42,736 nucleotides of DNA from Firmicutes bacterium UBA2116 (GTDB lineage Bacteria > Bacillota > Clostridia > Tissierellales > Sedimentibacteraceae). The translations under genes and the position numbers were made by a program. A model generated the notes under the pieces. It saw only the letters and a program-made list of their open reading frames with translations. It had not been told where the DNA came from and did no database searches. Location of the stretch: the NCBI GenBank assembly GCA_002331025.1, contig DCYG01000021.1, positions 39,232 to 81,967 of the forward strand, given 5' to 3'. Shown here piece after piece: positions 15,082 to 23,802 of the stretch (positions are counted from its first letter, which is position 1; every line of letters begins with the position of its first letter).

Positions 15082-16392
15082 CTATGCAAGCCCCGGAAAG
15101 AAAGTTATAATAAGTGCAACTACAGCGGTACCAATACCCGTACATATAACAGTAGTAATGAATGTCGGCGGATAAATCTCACTTATTTTCATACGTGTTA
15201 ATGGTAAAAGCATTAATATAGAACCACAGAAAGGAAGTGTATCTAACATTGTCGAAGAAAATACAGACACTCTGTGAATAGCTGTAGCTTTAAGTCCTAA
15301 ACCTAATAGTCTGTCTTTAATTAATGGTAAAACAATTAATTGCCCAGTAGAAGATCCTCCCGTTAATGCACACATAACAGCTACACATATAATCAACAGA
15401 ATAAGCGGAGGTGATTTTAAACTAAGTATTAAATTTAGAATTGATTGAAATGCTTCTGTTTTAGCAACGACACCACCAAATCCAACAGTTGCAGAAACTG
15501 TCATAACCATGGGGATACCATCAGCCGCACCACAATTTACCACCTCAAGAATATTGCTGCTATAGAACTTTCTGAACAATATCAAAGAAATAAAGATACT
15601 GACAATAAGGCATATTACAATATGCACATCGAAAAAGTTAAAAAGTATCCAAAGTACTAACAGAGGTGTTATTGCTGCGACAAAATGAGGTCTTTTCGCA
15701 TCTTCATCGTAAACTTCATCTTCTGGATGATACGCAAAATTCTCTCCATTTCTTTTTGCTTTTGATATTAAGTAATTGAGCAGCAGTAAAATTGATACTA
15801 ATTCAGCCAAAGAACCTATTATACCGGGAATCAAAGCTGAGTCTGCCGGAGTCCCAAGAATTGTCGAAGCAACTATATTTGTAACTTGGGGAGTTCCTGG
15901 TGCGGTAACACCTACGGTATATGCTCCCCCGGCCATCACACCAATAATAAAACGTTTAGGTATATTTACCTTCTCAAAAATTATAAGAGCAATGGGATAC
16001 AATAGAACTAAAGCTACACCGGCTATTATACCACCAAAACATAATATAACGGCAAGCACTATAATAGTTAACATCCCCAGAATCTGCTTCTTAGTATTAC
16101 TAAATCTATCTTTTATTAATAACTTCATTAAAGTATCTGCAATTGATAAAGCTGCACCACTTTCTGTGTATAGACTGGCTTGAATGGAACCAAAAAGCAA
16201 GATGAAATAATAACCTATGACAAATACACAAAAATTTTCCATATATGAAACCGTCATTGTTTCTATAAACGTCAACCCGTTAAAGCATGCAACAACAATC
16301 GTACTTATAAATGCAGCAATATAAATTGACCAATTTTTATAAACTAGAATAATGAGCGTAATAAAACCGAGAACGCAACCTAAAACACCCAA
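15082..16392 (-). CDS. GntP-like carboxylate permease
   Basis: A 436-aa membrane protein with about 12 hydrophobic segments. Its re-entrant-like glycine/proline motifs (MAGGAYTVGVTAPGTPQVTN, CALTGGSSTGQLIVLPLIKD) and length fit the GntP/ion-transporter superfamily that imports gluconate and other organic acids with H+ or Na+. It is the last gene of the minus-strand catabolic cluster and follows the SDR gene by 121 bp. A C-terminal relic of a paralogue lies at 17404-17613. The substrate cannot be told from sequence. Confidence 0.75.
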   Translation of the reverse strand: MGVLGCVLGFITLIILVYKNWSIYIAAFISTIVVACFNGLTFIETMTVSYMENFCVFVIGYYFILLFGSIQASLYTESGAALSIADTLMKLLIKDRFSNTKKQILGMLTIIVLAVILCFGGIIAGVALVLLYPIALIIFEKVNIPKRFIIGVMAGGAYTVGVTAPGTPQVTNIVASTILGTPADSALIPGIIGSLAELVSILLLLNYLISKAKRNGENFAYHPEDEVYDEDAKRPHFVAAITPLLVLWILFNFFDVHIVICLIVSIFISLILFRKFYSSNILEVVNCGAADGIPMVMTVSATVGFGGVVAKTEAFQSILNLILSLKSPPLILLIICVAVMCALTGGSSTGQLIVLPLIKDRLLGLGLKATAIHRVSVFSSTMLDTLPFCGSILMLLPLTRMKISEIYPPTFITTVICTGIGTAVVALIITFFPGLA

Positions 16393-16513
16393 AAATACAC
16401 CTCCTAAAAATCAAGCTTTTATACATTTAAATAATTGGAAACTATCATCAATAGTAAGTTAAGCTTTAACTCAGAAAAATATTATTTATGATATTTCTAA
16501 CTTGTACCAAATA

Positions 16514-17365
16514 TTATTGAAACTCTAATTCCTTCTTAGCGTCAATTTCAATATTGCGGTGGCGCTCTTCAATATATGGAATCGTAACAGGGTGTGTAAT
16601 AATGTACATCTGATTATCCTCAATTGCTTTAAAAAGCCTTGGCCCAACAGTATCTATAGGCATTCCATTTTTAATGTTTTTTTCAAATACGGCACGAGCT
16701 TTTAAATACTCTTCGCTCCTATAAAATAGATCTTCATCACTGCGAAAACGTTCAGGACGATGACGTTCGCAGTTATGTATATCTGTAGCCACATACATAG
16801 GACAGTAACAAGATACTCCAATATCAAGATTATTTAATGTTATTTCTGCTTTAACGGATTCTATTATACTTACCGCCCCATGCTTGCTGGAAAAATACGG
16901 TGGATTAACCGACATGCCAGCTCTTATACCCGCAATAGAGGCTGTACTCATGATATGAGCCGGTGTTCCCTGTTTTTTCATAATCGGAAGAACCTCATGG
17001 ATATAATAGGCATGACTTAATGTATTAACGGCAAAAGACCATTCCCAGTCACGTATTGGGATTTCCGTAATGCTTCCGGCAGTTGCTATACCAGCATTCA
17101 TAAACAGAAGATCAATTTGCCCATATGTATCAATTGTTTTTTTAACACTTTCTGCAACTTCATTATAGAGTGATACATCTGCAACAATTGCAAGGCAACT
17201 AACCCCGTACTCCTCTACTGCAGCCCTTGCAGCAGGAAGATTTTCACTATCAATATCAACAATTGCAAGGTTCATGCCACGTTTAGCTGCTTCTTTTGCA
17301 AAAGCAAGTCCTATTCCGTTGGCAGCACCAGTTATAAGAGCAACTTTACCTTTAAATTCTTTCAT
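16514..17365 (-). CDS. Short-chain dehydrogenase/reductase (SDR)
   Basis: A 283-aa classical SDR. The Rossmann motif TGAANGIG is near residue 12, NAG follows the fourth strand (LLFMNAGIA), and the catalytic Ser and Tyr-x3-Lys occur in STASIAG and YFSSK. A C-terminal extension (EDNQMYIITHPVTIPYIEER) makes it longer than usual. It is predicted to oxidise or reduce an alcohol/ketone with NAD(P). The ATG at 17365 has AAGGAG 12 nt upstream, a little far. The open frame continues upstream but only into the permease relic. It belongs to the OYE-SDR-MFS-SDR-permease cluster. Confidence 0.85.
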   Translation of the reverse strand: MKEFKGKVALITGAANGIGLAFAKEAAKRGMNLAIVDIDSENLPAARAAVEEYGVSCLAIVADVSLYNEVAESVKKTIDTYGQIDLLFMNAGIATAGSITEIPIRDWEWSFAVNTLSHAYYIHEVLPIMKKQGTPAHIMSTASIAGIRAGMSVNPPYFSSKHGAVSIIESVKAEITLNNLDIGVSCYCPMYVATDIHNCERHRPERFRSDEDLFYRSEEYLKARAVFEKNIKNGMPIDTVGPRLFKAIEDNQMYIITHPVTIPYIEERHRNIEIDAKKELEFQ

Positions 17366-17403
17366 TAAATAAACACACTCCTTTATAATTATTTTTCTAA
17401 TTT

Positions 17404-17613
17404 TTAAACATGATATGGTAAAATGGTTATCAAGATTCGCACAGCAGTACCAAAAGTCATACACCTTACTGCAATGAGTAAAAATAGATAAACTTCACAA
17501 ATTTTCATATTTAGCATGGGCAAAAACAGAGCCACATTAATATAAAGAACAAATGTAAGCGACAAAAACACTGTGACTCTGTCAATGGCTATAGCTTTTA
17601 AGCAAGCAGCCAT
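17404..17613 (-). pseudogene. C-terminal relic of a second GntP-like permease
   Basis: About 69 residues (LKAIAIDRVTVFLSL, LPMLNMKICEVY, FGTAVRILITILP) align with the last 70 of the intact permease at 15082-16392 (LKATAIHRVSVFSSTMLD, LPLTRMKISEIYPP, GIGTAVVALIITFFP). The upstream 85% of the gene is missing, and no ribosome binding site is present. It sits between the SDR and MFS genes, where a full transporter presumably once stood. Confidence 0.65.
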
Positions 17614-17639
17614 TTTTGATATTTAGAAAGTCTAAAAAA

Positions 17640-18878
17640 TTAGTTTTTGTTTTCCATAATTTTTTTCCTGTCCAACTTTGGAACTAAAATCATCGAAGCT
17701 ACTGCAATAGTACACAAAACCAGAGCAACAGTAAAAGAAGCTTGATAACCACCTGTAGAAGCGATTAATAGGTTACTAATCCTTGGAATTACTTGAGTAC
17801 TAACCATATAACCAAGAAGTGCGAATCCATAAATAGCACCCGTATACATTGGACCAAAAGACTTAGTTAAGGTTACAGGATATACACTGTTGGTTGCTCC
17901 AAATCCTGCACCGATTAAAATATACGCTGTAAGGATGCTAGCTACAGAATTACCGAATATCAACATAAAAGCTGAACCGATATTGCATGCCCAACAAATT
18001 GCATATATTTTCTTATAACCAATTTTGTCTATGAGAGCACCAAGACCAAGACGCCCAACACTGCTTGCAATATTATACAAAGAAACACCTAATGTCGCTA
18101 ATACCACGCTAAAGCCTTTGTCAGTAATGAATACAGAAAAACGAGGGAACATAATTAAATATAAAGTCGGGAAAAAGGCCATGCAGATAAATACATGCCA
18201 AAACGGTCTAGTTTTTACTGCTTCAGAAGCATTGTAACTTTCGAAAGAGGAATCCAGATTCTTATTACTCTTACTTGAATCCCATCCCTTAGGCACATAT
18301 CCTTTTGGGGCTTGTTGCAATCCATAGCCACATATGATTGCTGCCGCACAGCATAATGTTCCCATTATAAGTAAGCAGGTCTTAATTCCGGCAGCATATG
18401 TCAAGTATGAACAAAGGGGTGCAAGAAAGGCAGATGATCCTCCATTAATACCCATACACAATCCCGAAGCCAGTCCGATTTTATCGGGGAACCAACTTGT
18501 AGCGGTATATGTTGCAGCTGTGTAAGCAATTCCATTTCCCAGACCAATCATAAAACTGAAAGTAATATAAATAAGCCATGGTGAATACTTTGGAACTAAT
18601 CCTGTAAGTAACAGACCGGCACCAAATAAAACAGCTCCTGTAATTGTTGCTTTTTTGGCTCCAAAAGCAGCCATTATTTTACCTCCGATTATAGAGCCTA
18701 TTGGCCAAAACAGCAGCATTGTACTGCCAACATTTGCAACTGCAGCTGTTTCCCATCCATAATATGCAGCCAATGGGCTCACAAATACGGCTGTGGAATT
18801 AATAATACCTGCAAACAACATGATTATTAAACTTCTTATAAGCATTGCATTCCTGTTTACAGTAAGTTGATTTTGCAT
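17640..18878 (-). CDS. MFS transporter, OFA (oxalate:formate antiporter-like) type
   Basis: A 412-aa protein with 12 predicted transmembrane segments. MFS signatures are MLLFWPIGSIIGGKIMAAFG after TM2 and GLGNGIAYTAATYTATSWFP, with DKIGLASGLCMGINGG typical of the OFA subfamily. It is expected to import or exchange an organic anion across the cytoplasmic membrane. AAAGGAAGTG precedes the ATG by 6 nt. It lies 45 bp after the SDR at 18924. With the permease at 15082 it gives the cluster two transporters. The substrate is unknown. Confidence 0.85.
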   Translation of the reverse strand: MQNQLTVNRNAMLIRSLIIMLFAGIINSTAVFVSPLAAYYGWETAAVANVGSTMLLFWPIGSIIGGKIMAAFGAKKATITGAVLFGAGLLLTGLVPKYSPWLIYITFSFMIGLGNGIAYTAATYTATSWFPDKIGLASGLCMGINGGSSAFLAPLCSYLTYAAGIKTCLLIMGTLCCAAAIICGYGLQQAPKGYVPKGWDSSKSNKNLDSSFESYNASEAVKTRPFWHVFICMAFFPTLYLIMFPRFSVFITDKGFSVVLATLGVSLYNIASSVGRLGLGALIDKIGYKKIYAICWACNIGSAFMLIFGNSVASILTAYILIGAGFGATNSVYPVTLTKSFGPMYTGAIYGFALLGYMVSTQVIPRISNLLIASTGGYQASFTVALVLCTIAVASMILVPKLDRKKIMENKN

Positions 18879-18923
18879 GTTTTACACTTCCTTTACTATT
18901 TATTTTTTAATTGATTATTTTTA

Positions 18924-19694
18924 CTAAACAGTCAACCAACCACCATCAACAGCAACAATTTGTCCTGTTGTATAACTGGATGCATCCGATGCGAAGTATA
19001 TAGCAATACCATCCATTTCTCCGGTAACACCAGGTCTTCCAAAAGAACAATATGTTTCGCATGTCTTCTTGAAAGCATCGGTATCTATATAACTTTGTGT
19101 AATTTCACTAGGAAAATAACCTGGAGCAATACCGTTAACAGTAATATTGTACTTTGCCCATTCATTGGCAAGTGATTTTGTTAACATAAGCATACCACCT
19201 TTTGATGCACAGTAAGAGCCTGTAGGTATACCAATACGCGCAACAAAAGCATGTATTGAGCATATATTAATAATTTTTCCATAGTTTTGAGGAATCATTG
19301 CTCGTCTTGCAACTTCTCTCATCATATAATAAGGTCCGTTGAGATTTGAATCCATAACTTTCATCCAGTCCTCATTACTCTGTTCCGCACCGACACCAAC
19401 ACCTTTTACACCGGCAGCATTTACCAGAATATCAATTCGTCCATAGTGACTGATAACATACTCAACACATTCAGATATACTCTTCGAATCCCTGAGATCT
19501 ACAAAATGAGTAATGCATTCTACCCCAAGTTCTTCAATTACCTTTTTGTTCTCTTCCAGCTTGTCCGTACGGCGGGCAACAATTGCAATTTTTGCACCTT
19601 GATTAGCCAGAGCTTTTGCAAAGTCATATCCTAATCCTGAACTTCCTCCTGCTACAAGAGCAACCTTACCACTCAAATCAAATAAATTTTTCAT
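18924..19694 (-). CDS. SDR-family oxidoreductase (FabG/gluconate-dehydrogenase-like)
   Basis: A 256-aa classical SDR of normal length. It shows GGSSGLG (about residue 16), NAAG (about 90), catalytic Ser in NICSIHAF, Tyr-x3-Lys in SYCASKGG, and the C-terminal GQIVAVDGGW typical of FabG-like enzymes. It is an NAD(P)-dependent dehydrogenase acting on a hydroxy/keto substrate in the same pathway as the flavoenzyme encoded 43 bp upstream. An AAGGTAATGA-like site precedes the ATG. Confidence 0.88.
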   Translation of the reverse strand: MKNLFDLSGKVALVAGGSSGLGYDFAKALANQGAKIAIVARRTDKLEENKKVIEELGVECITHFVDLRDSKSISECVEYVISHYGRIDILVNAAGVKGVGVGAEQSNEDWMKVMDSNLNGPYYMMREVARRAMIPQNYGKIINICSIHAFVARIGIPTGSYCASKGGMLMLTKSLANEWAKYNITVNGIAPGYFPSEITQSYIDTDAFKKTCETYCSFGRPGVTGEMDGIAIYFASDASSYTTGQIVAVDGGWLTV

Positions 19695-19737
19695 TTCATT
19701 ACCTTCCTTATATTTTTTTATTTAAATTTAAATCAAC

Positions 19738-21678
19738 TTAGAATACAAAAGCCATATCGTAGGCACTACGTGTTGCTTCAGTAAATGTTCCGGATTTATT
19801 ACAATCACCAATAAATACAACTTTTTCAAATTCTGCTTCCAGCTTTACATTCATATCTCTATCAGGACAATTCCCCAAAGCCAATACTACAATTTCCGCA
19901 TTTTTTTCAATAAATTCTTGAGTTTCCATGTCTTTCAGTTTGACTGCGCCTTCTTTAATTTCTGTGATAGCATGACCTGTAAGGATTTCTACACCTTCTC
20001 CCTTAAGAATACCTGTCAGTGCATTTCTTGCTGTTGGATACATGGCCGACCCTGCAATATTCAACATTTCCACAACAGTTACTTTGTTGTCACCGCATAA
20101 GAAATGTGCTGTCTCAAGACCGGCAATCCCGCCGCCGATAACTGCAATATTTTTGTCTTTAAATATCTCCTTTTTCATGAGGACTTCTTCGATACCAAAG
20201 ACATTTTTTGAGTTTTTACCAGGAATGTCCGGAACAATTTGAACACCGCCTGTTGCAACAATGACTCCATACGGGTTCATCTTCTTAATTTGCTCAATAG
20301 TAGCAATAGTATTCAGTAGCACCTCAACACCATATTCCTTTATCTCTTCCTTCTGAGTTTCGATGAAATCATGGACAAGTGTCTTGTGAGGAGGCTGTGC
20401 GGCAAGAACTCCGGCACCACCAAGATAACTGTTTTTTTCAATAATTACAGGCTTAAATCCACGCTTTGCCAGAACAACCGAAGCCTGCATTCCTGCAGAA
20501 CCACCCCCAATGATTACTACAGAACGCCCTTCACCATTTCTAATGAGCTTTTCATCACCGATAATTGTAGCATGACCCGTAACAGGGTTAGCAGCACATG
20601 AAAGTGCTTTGTCCAAAGTAACAGACTTGTTGCAGTGCATGCATCCCATACATTTGCGTATCAGATGTTCTTTGCCTGCCTTTGCCTTATTTACCCATTC
20701 CGGATCGGCAACGTGACCACGTCCGACGCCTACAAAATCACAAACCTCTTCTTGCAGGAATTTTTCTGCAGTCTCAGGATTTTTAATAGTATTAACAGCA
20801 ATAACAGGTATACTTACATTTTTCTTTATTGTTTTTGCAAGGTCTTTTCTCCATCCTTCGTCATAATAGTTAGGTTCTATCATCTTAGGAGCACTTTCAT
20901 ATACCCCACAGCTTACATTAAGAGCTGCAATATTAAATGATTCAAGTAATTTTGCAACCTTAACGGAATAATCAAGGTCAATACCCCCTTCAATAAAGTC
21001 ACTTCCATTTATACGGACACTAATAGGAAAACTGCAACCGCATTTTTTCTGAATTCCTGTAATAATTTCTGTAACAATACGGCAATTATTCTCAACACTG
21101 CCTCCATATTCATCTGTACGCTTATTGGTATATGGGCTTATAAACTGGCTGAGCAGATAACCGTGTGCTGCATGGAGTTCAATACCATCTGCACCAGCTC
21201 GCTGTGCATTAACAGCCGCATTGATAAATTTCTCTTCAATATCTACAATTTCGTCAACAGTCATTTCTTTTGGAATTAATCCGCTAACCTTATTCATTAT
21301 TGCACTTGGTGCAATTGGTTGCTTACCACCATTGAGAGCAGGTGGTGCTTCGCGTCCTCCATGTTGTAACTGAATGAATATTTTTGCACCATAACGATGT
21401 ACAGCATCTGCCATTCGTTCTATGCTTCGAACGTGTTTTCTGTTTGCTATGCACAACTGATTAGGATTACATTGTCCGCTCTCCGAATCTACTCTTGTAA
21501 ATTCAGGTATAATCAGACCGCATCCGCCTTTTGCTCGATCTTCATAATATCTGATCATCTCCTCAGATGCTTCACCGTTCCACGTAGGCAATCCAGTTCC
21601 AATAGCTGTCATAACAACTCTGTTTTTAAGCTTAACTGTACCGATTTGTGCAGGATCAAATAATTTTTTATATACCAT
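19738..21678 (-). CDS. Old-yellow-enzyme family FMN/4Fe-4S/FAD reductase (2,4-dienoyl-CoA reductase/BaiCD-like)
   Basis: A 646-aa multidomain reductase. An N-terminal FMN TIM barrel (residues 1-340: LKNRVVMTAIGTGLP, HAAHGYLLSQFISP, TDEYGGSVEN) is followed by a 4Fe-4S cluster motif, CMGCMHC then 11 residues and Cys. Next come FAD- and NAD(P)-binding Rossmann motifs (VIIGGGSAGMQASV and IAVIGGGIAGLETAHFL). Relatives reduce C=C bonds of enoates, dienoyl-CoA, cinnamate or steroids. The start at 21678 follows GGAGGAG; the upstream extension is rejected. It is the first gene of the cluster, divergent from the PucR-type regulator. The substrate is not deducible. Confidence 0.88.
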   Translation of the reverse strand: MVYKKLFDPAQIGTVKLKNRVVMTAIGTGLPTWNGEASEEMIRYYEDRAKGGCGLIIPEFTRVDSESGQCNPNQLCIANRKHVRSIERMADAVHRYGAKIFIQLQHGGREAPPALNGGKQPIAPSAIMNKVSGLIPKEMTVDEIVDIEEKFINAAVNAQRAGADGIELHAAHGYLLSQFISPYTNKRTDEYGGSVENNCRIVTEIITGIQKKCGCSFPISVRINGSDFIEGGIDLDYSVKVAKLLESFNIAALNVSCGVYESAPKMIEPNYYDEGWRKDLAKTIKKNVSIPVIAVNTIKNPETAEKFLQEEVCDFVGVGRGHVADPEWVNKAKAGKEHLIRKCMGCMHCNKSVTLDKALSCAANPVTGHATIIGDEKLIRNGEGRSVVIIGGGSAGMQASVVLAKRGFKPVIIEKNSYLGGAGVLAAQPPHKTLVHDFIETQKEEIKEYGVEVLLNTIATIEQIKKMNPYGVIVATGGVQIVPDIPGKNSKNVFGIEEVLMKKEIFKDKNIAVIGGGIAGLETAHFLCGDNKVTVVEMLNIAGSAMYPTARNALTGILKGEGVEILTGHAITEIKEGAVKLKDMETQEFIEKNAEIVVLALGNCPDRDMNVKLEAEFEKVVFIGDCNKSGTFTEATRSAYDMAFVF

Positions 21679-21743
21679 TTCTCCTCCAATAATTAAATAT
21701 TTCACAAATGTTATAAAACTATATGCGATGAATTATATACTAA

Positions 21744-21772
21744 ATTATAGTGTCTCTGAATGACAGTTACAA
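21744..21772 (-). promoter_or_regulatory. Promoter of the flavoenzyme-SDR-transporter cluster
   Basis: Minus strand TTGTAA (21772-21767), 17-nt spacer, TATAAT (21749-21744). It lies 66 bp before the flavoenzyme start, back to back with the regulator promoter. Confidence 0.6.
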
Positions 21773-21792
21773 TGTTAGCAATAACAAAACTA

Positions 21793-21821
21793 TTGACTAT
21801 TTTGTGCACTTTGTATAAAAT
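21793..21821 (+). promoter_or_regulatory. Promoter of the PucR-type regulator
   Basis: TTGACT (21793-21798), 17-nt spacer, TAAAAT (21816-21821), 45 bp before the ATG at 21866. The divergent promoters share a region of about 80 bp, a natural place for regulator binding. Confidence 0.6.
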
Positions 21822-21865
21822 GTATTAAAGTAATGTTATTTCTTTAACTATCAAGGAGAATGTAT

Positions 21866-23386
21866 ATGTATTTTTCAGAAATTATTAGCCAGTTGCAAAA
21901 CTCACATAAGCTTACAAACATTTCAATTCAATCAGATCTTGCGGTTAATGATTTAAATTTGTTTGATTGTAAACAGTCTTTTTATAATGAGGATACCATT
22001 TATCTTGTCAATTCGAACACACTTTCCCAGACTGCAATTCTTCCGAAGTGTGTGATATATTATGGAAATCTTCCAACCAGATGTTGTAATAAATTAACTA
22101 ATAGTGTGCAAATTGAGGAATCTGATATCTCAAATATCTTTCAGACAATTAAGAATATGATTGATGGCGACTTATATATTGACAAATCTTATATACGTAT
22201 ACTGGATATGTTCATTTTAGGATTTAATCTATCAGAAATTATTACGGAATTATCCAAATATACAAATGAACTTATTGCAATTATCGACTCTTCCGGTAAA
22301 ATTCTTGCGCATACAAAAAATTTTCATGTTAATTATTCGGTATGGATGGACAGTCTTGAACAAGGTTACTGTACCGATGTTCTTATGAGTTATATTGAGG
22401 ACAGAGAGAGGAAAACTAATTTTTCAAAATCAACAGTTCCATGCGTTATATTTTGTGAATTTGTGAAGATGTACATACATACAAACCGGATTGTTTCAAA
22501 CAATGAACTTTTGGGTTATGTTTTTATCATTAATAAAGATGCTAAATTTAATCCTCTATCCTTAAAGATACTACCCTATATTTTGAAGAATGTTCGTGAT
22601 ACTCTTATAAATAATGATTTCAAAGGTTCTCAGTTTAAAAATCTTCTTTCCAGTATCCTTGAAGGCAAACGATCTGACAAAATGAATTCAAGGAACTCTT
22701 TATCAAAACTCAAATTCCCGGAAAGAATGAGTGTAGCTTTGATTCACCCTTTGTATTATAAATATAGTAACTTGCAAAAAATTCAAAGCAGCTTGATAAG
22801 AGCAATTGGCTCTATTCCATGTATTGTTTATCAAGATAATCTTGTAGGCATTATAGAAGTTAGCAGCTTAACTAAAATAGAACAAAATGTGTTGTTAAAT
22901 CTTAAGCAATTCGCCAAAGACAATCACGTACAAATATTTTTAAGTAACACCTTTACAGATATTGATGAACTTCCAATATATTTTGATCAAACATACACTT
23001 TGATGTCACTTTCTAAACGAGCAAACTCCAAAGAGAACATTTTAAGCTTCTCCGATTATGCATCTTATGTAGTGCTCGAAAGAATAAAAGATCATAATAT
23101 TCTTGCCAGTTACTGTCATCCGATTGTTTCCATTCTTGCACAAAATGACTTAGAGAATGGGACAGACCTTTATAATACGCTCAGAATATACACAAAAACC
23201 GGCTTTAATAAAATAAAAACTGCGGAAATACTATATGTTCACCGCAATACTATTAATTATCGAATAAAACAAATTGAATCCCAATGGAATATTGATCTTT
23301 CTGATATGAACTTGCTGGCACCTCTTCAATTTTCTTTTCAAATTGATGGGTATCTGACTAATATATTAAACTTATCTGCAGATTAA
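21866..23386 (+). CDS. PucR/CdaR-type transcriptional regulator
   Basis: A 506-aa regulator. Its C-terminal 60 residues are the HTH_30 domain of the PucR/CdaR family (LYNTLRIYTKTGFNKIKTAE, VHRNTINYRIKQIE). The central part is GGDEF-like/helical (LKFPERMSVALIHP, QIFLSNTFTDIDELPIYFDQ), and the N-terminal part is a probable sensory domain. It is likely the activator of the divergent flavoenzyme-SDR-transporter cluster, responding to its substrate (inference from position). The ATG at 21866 has AAGGAG with 7-nt spacing; the ATG two codons earlier is too close to it. Confidence 0.85.
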   Translation: MYFSEIISQLQNSHKLTNISIQSDLAVNDLNLFDCKQSFYNEDTIYLVNSNTLSQTAILPKCVIYYGNLPTRCCNKLTNSVQIEESDISNIFQTIKNMIDGDLYIDKSYIRILDMFILGFNLSEIITELSKYTNELIAIIDSSGKILAHTKNFHVNYSVWMDSLEQGYCTDVLMSYIEDRERKTNFSKSTVPCVIFCEFVKMYIHTNRIVSNNELLGYVFIINKDAKFNPLSLKILPYILKNVRDTLINNDFKGSQFKNLLSSILEGKRSDKMNSRNSLSKLKFPERMSVALIHPLYYKYSNLQKIQSSLIRAIGSIPCIVYQDNLVGIIEVSSLTKIEQNVLLNLKQFAKDNHVQIFLSNTFTDIDELPIYFDQTYTLMSLSKRANSKENILSFSDYASYVVLERIKDHNILASYCHPIVSILAQNDLENGTDLYNTLRIYTKTGFNKIKTAEILYVHRNTINYRIKQIESQWNIDLSDMNLLAPLQFSFQIDGYLTNILNLSAD

Positions 23387-23476
23387 TGATTGCTATAAAC
23401 ACTGAAGGAATATTATTAGAAGTTTATAAAAAATGACAGAAGATTTAGCATATAATTGAAAAAATACACAATAAAT

Positions 23477-23513
23477 AAATCGGTGAATAGCTTAACTATT
23501 CACCGATTTTATA
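23477..23513 (+). terminator. Intrinsic terminator of the PucR-type gene
   Basis: Perfect stem AAATCGGTGAATAG (23477-23490) / CTATTCACCGATTT (23496-23509) and a T-rich tail. Confidence 0.8.
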
Positions 23514-23520
23514 TTAGACT

Positions 23521-23799
23521 GTGTCATTCTGAGGGCTTGCCCGAAGAATCTCAGCTTTTATTTGGGCCATTCCTTTTACATACAAAAACTATCCCTATAG
23601 TAAAGGTGTGTCCCCTTACCGCTGATGAGATCCCCAGTCTCATTCACCAATGTTTTAGCTTCCTTTGGTCGCAAACATTGGGAATTCGTTGCGAATGACC
23701 TACCTTACATTTCTCAGAAAAAAGACTCTGAGAAATGGGGTTAGGGCAAATTTCGCTATCGCTTAGGATAAGCGACACCAAATCAAAGATTCGGTCATC
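23521..23799 (+). repeat. Interspersed repeat, copy R2 (long)
   Basis: About 280 bp of non-coding repeat between two convergent genes. It shares with R3 (33414-33602) the blocks CCCCAGTCTCATTCAC, CCTTTGGTCG, GGAATTCGTTGCGAATGACC and a following hairpin, here ATTTCTCAGA (23709-23718) / TCTGAGAAAT (23727-23736). The start TGTCATTCTGAG and the inverse-like end recall palindromic repeats known in Clostridia. Apparent ORFs inside are judged spurious. Confidence 0.75.
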
Positions 23800-23802
23800 T
23801 GC

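Noticed and set aside
23456..23698. 80-aa open frame over repeat R2
   Set aside because: It runs through a terminator and a repeated hairpin element; its composition does not look like protein and it has no ribosome binding site.
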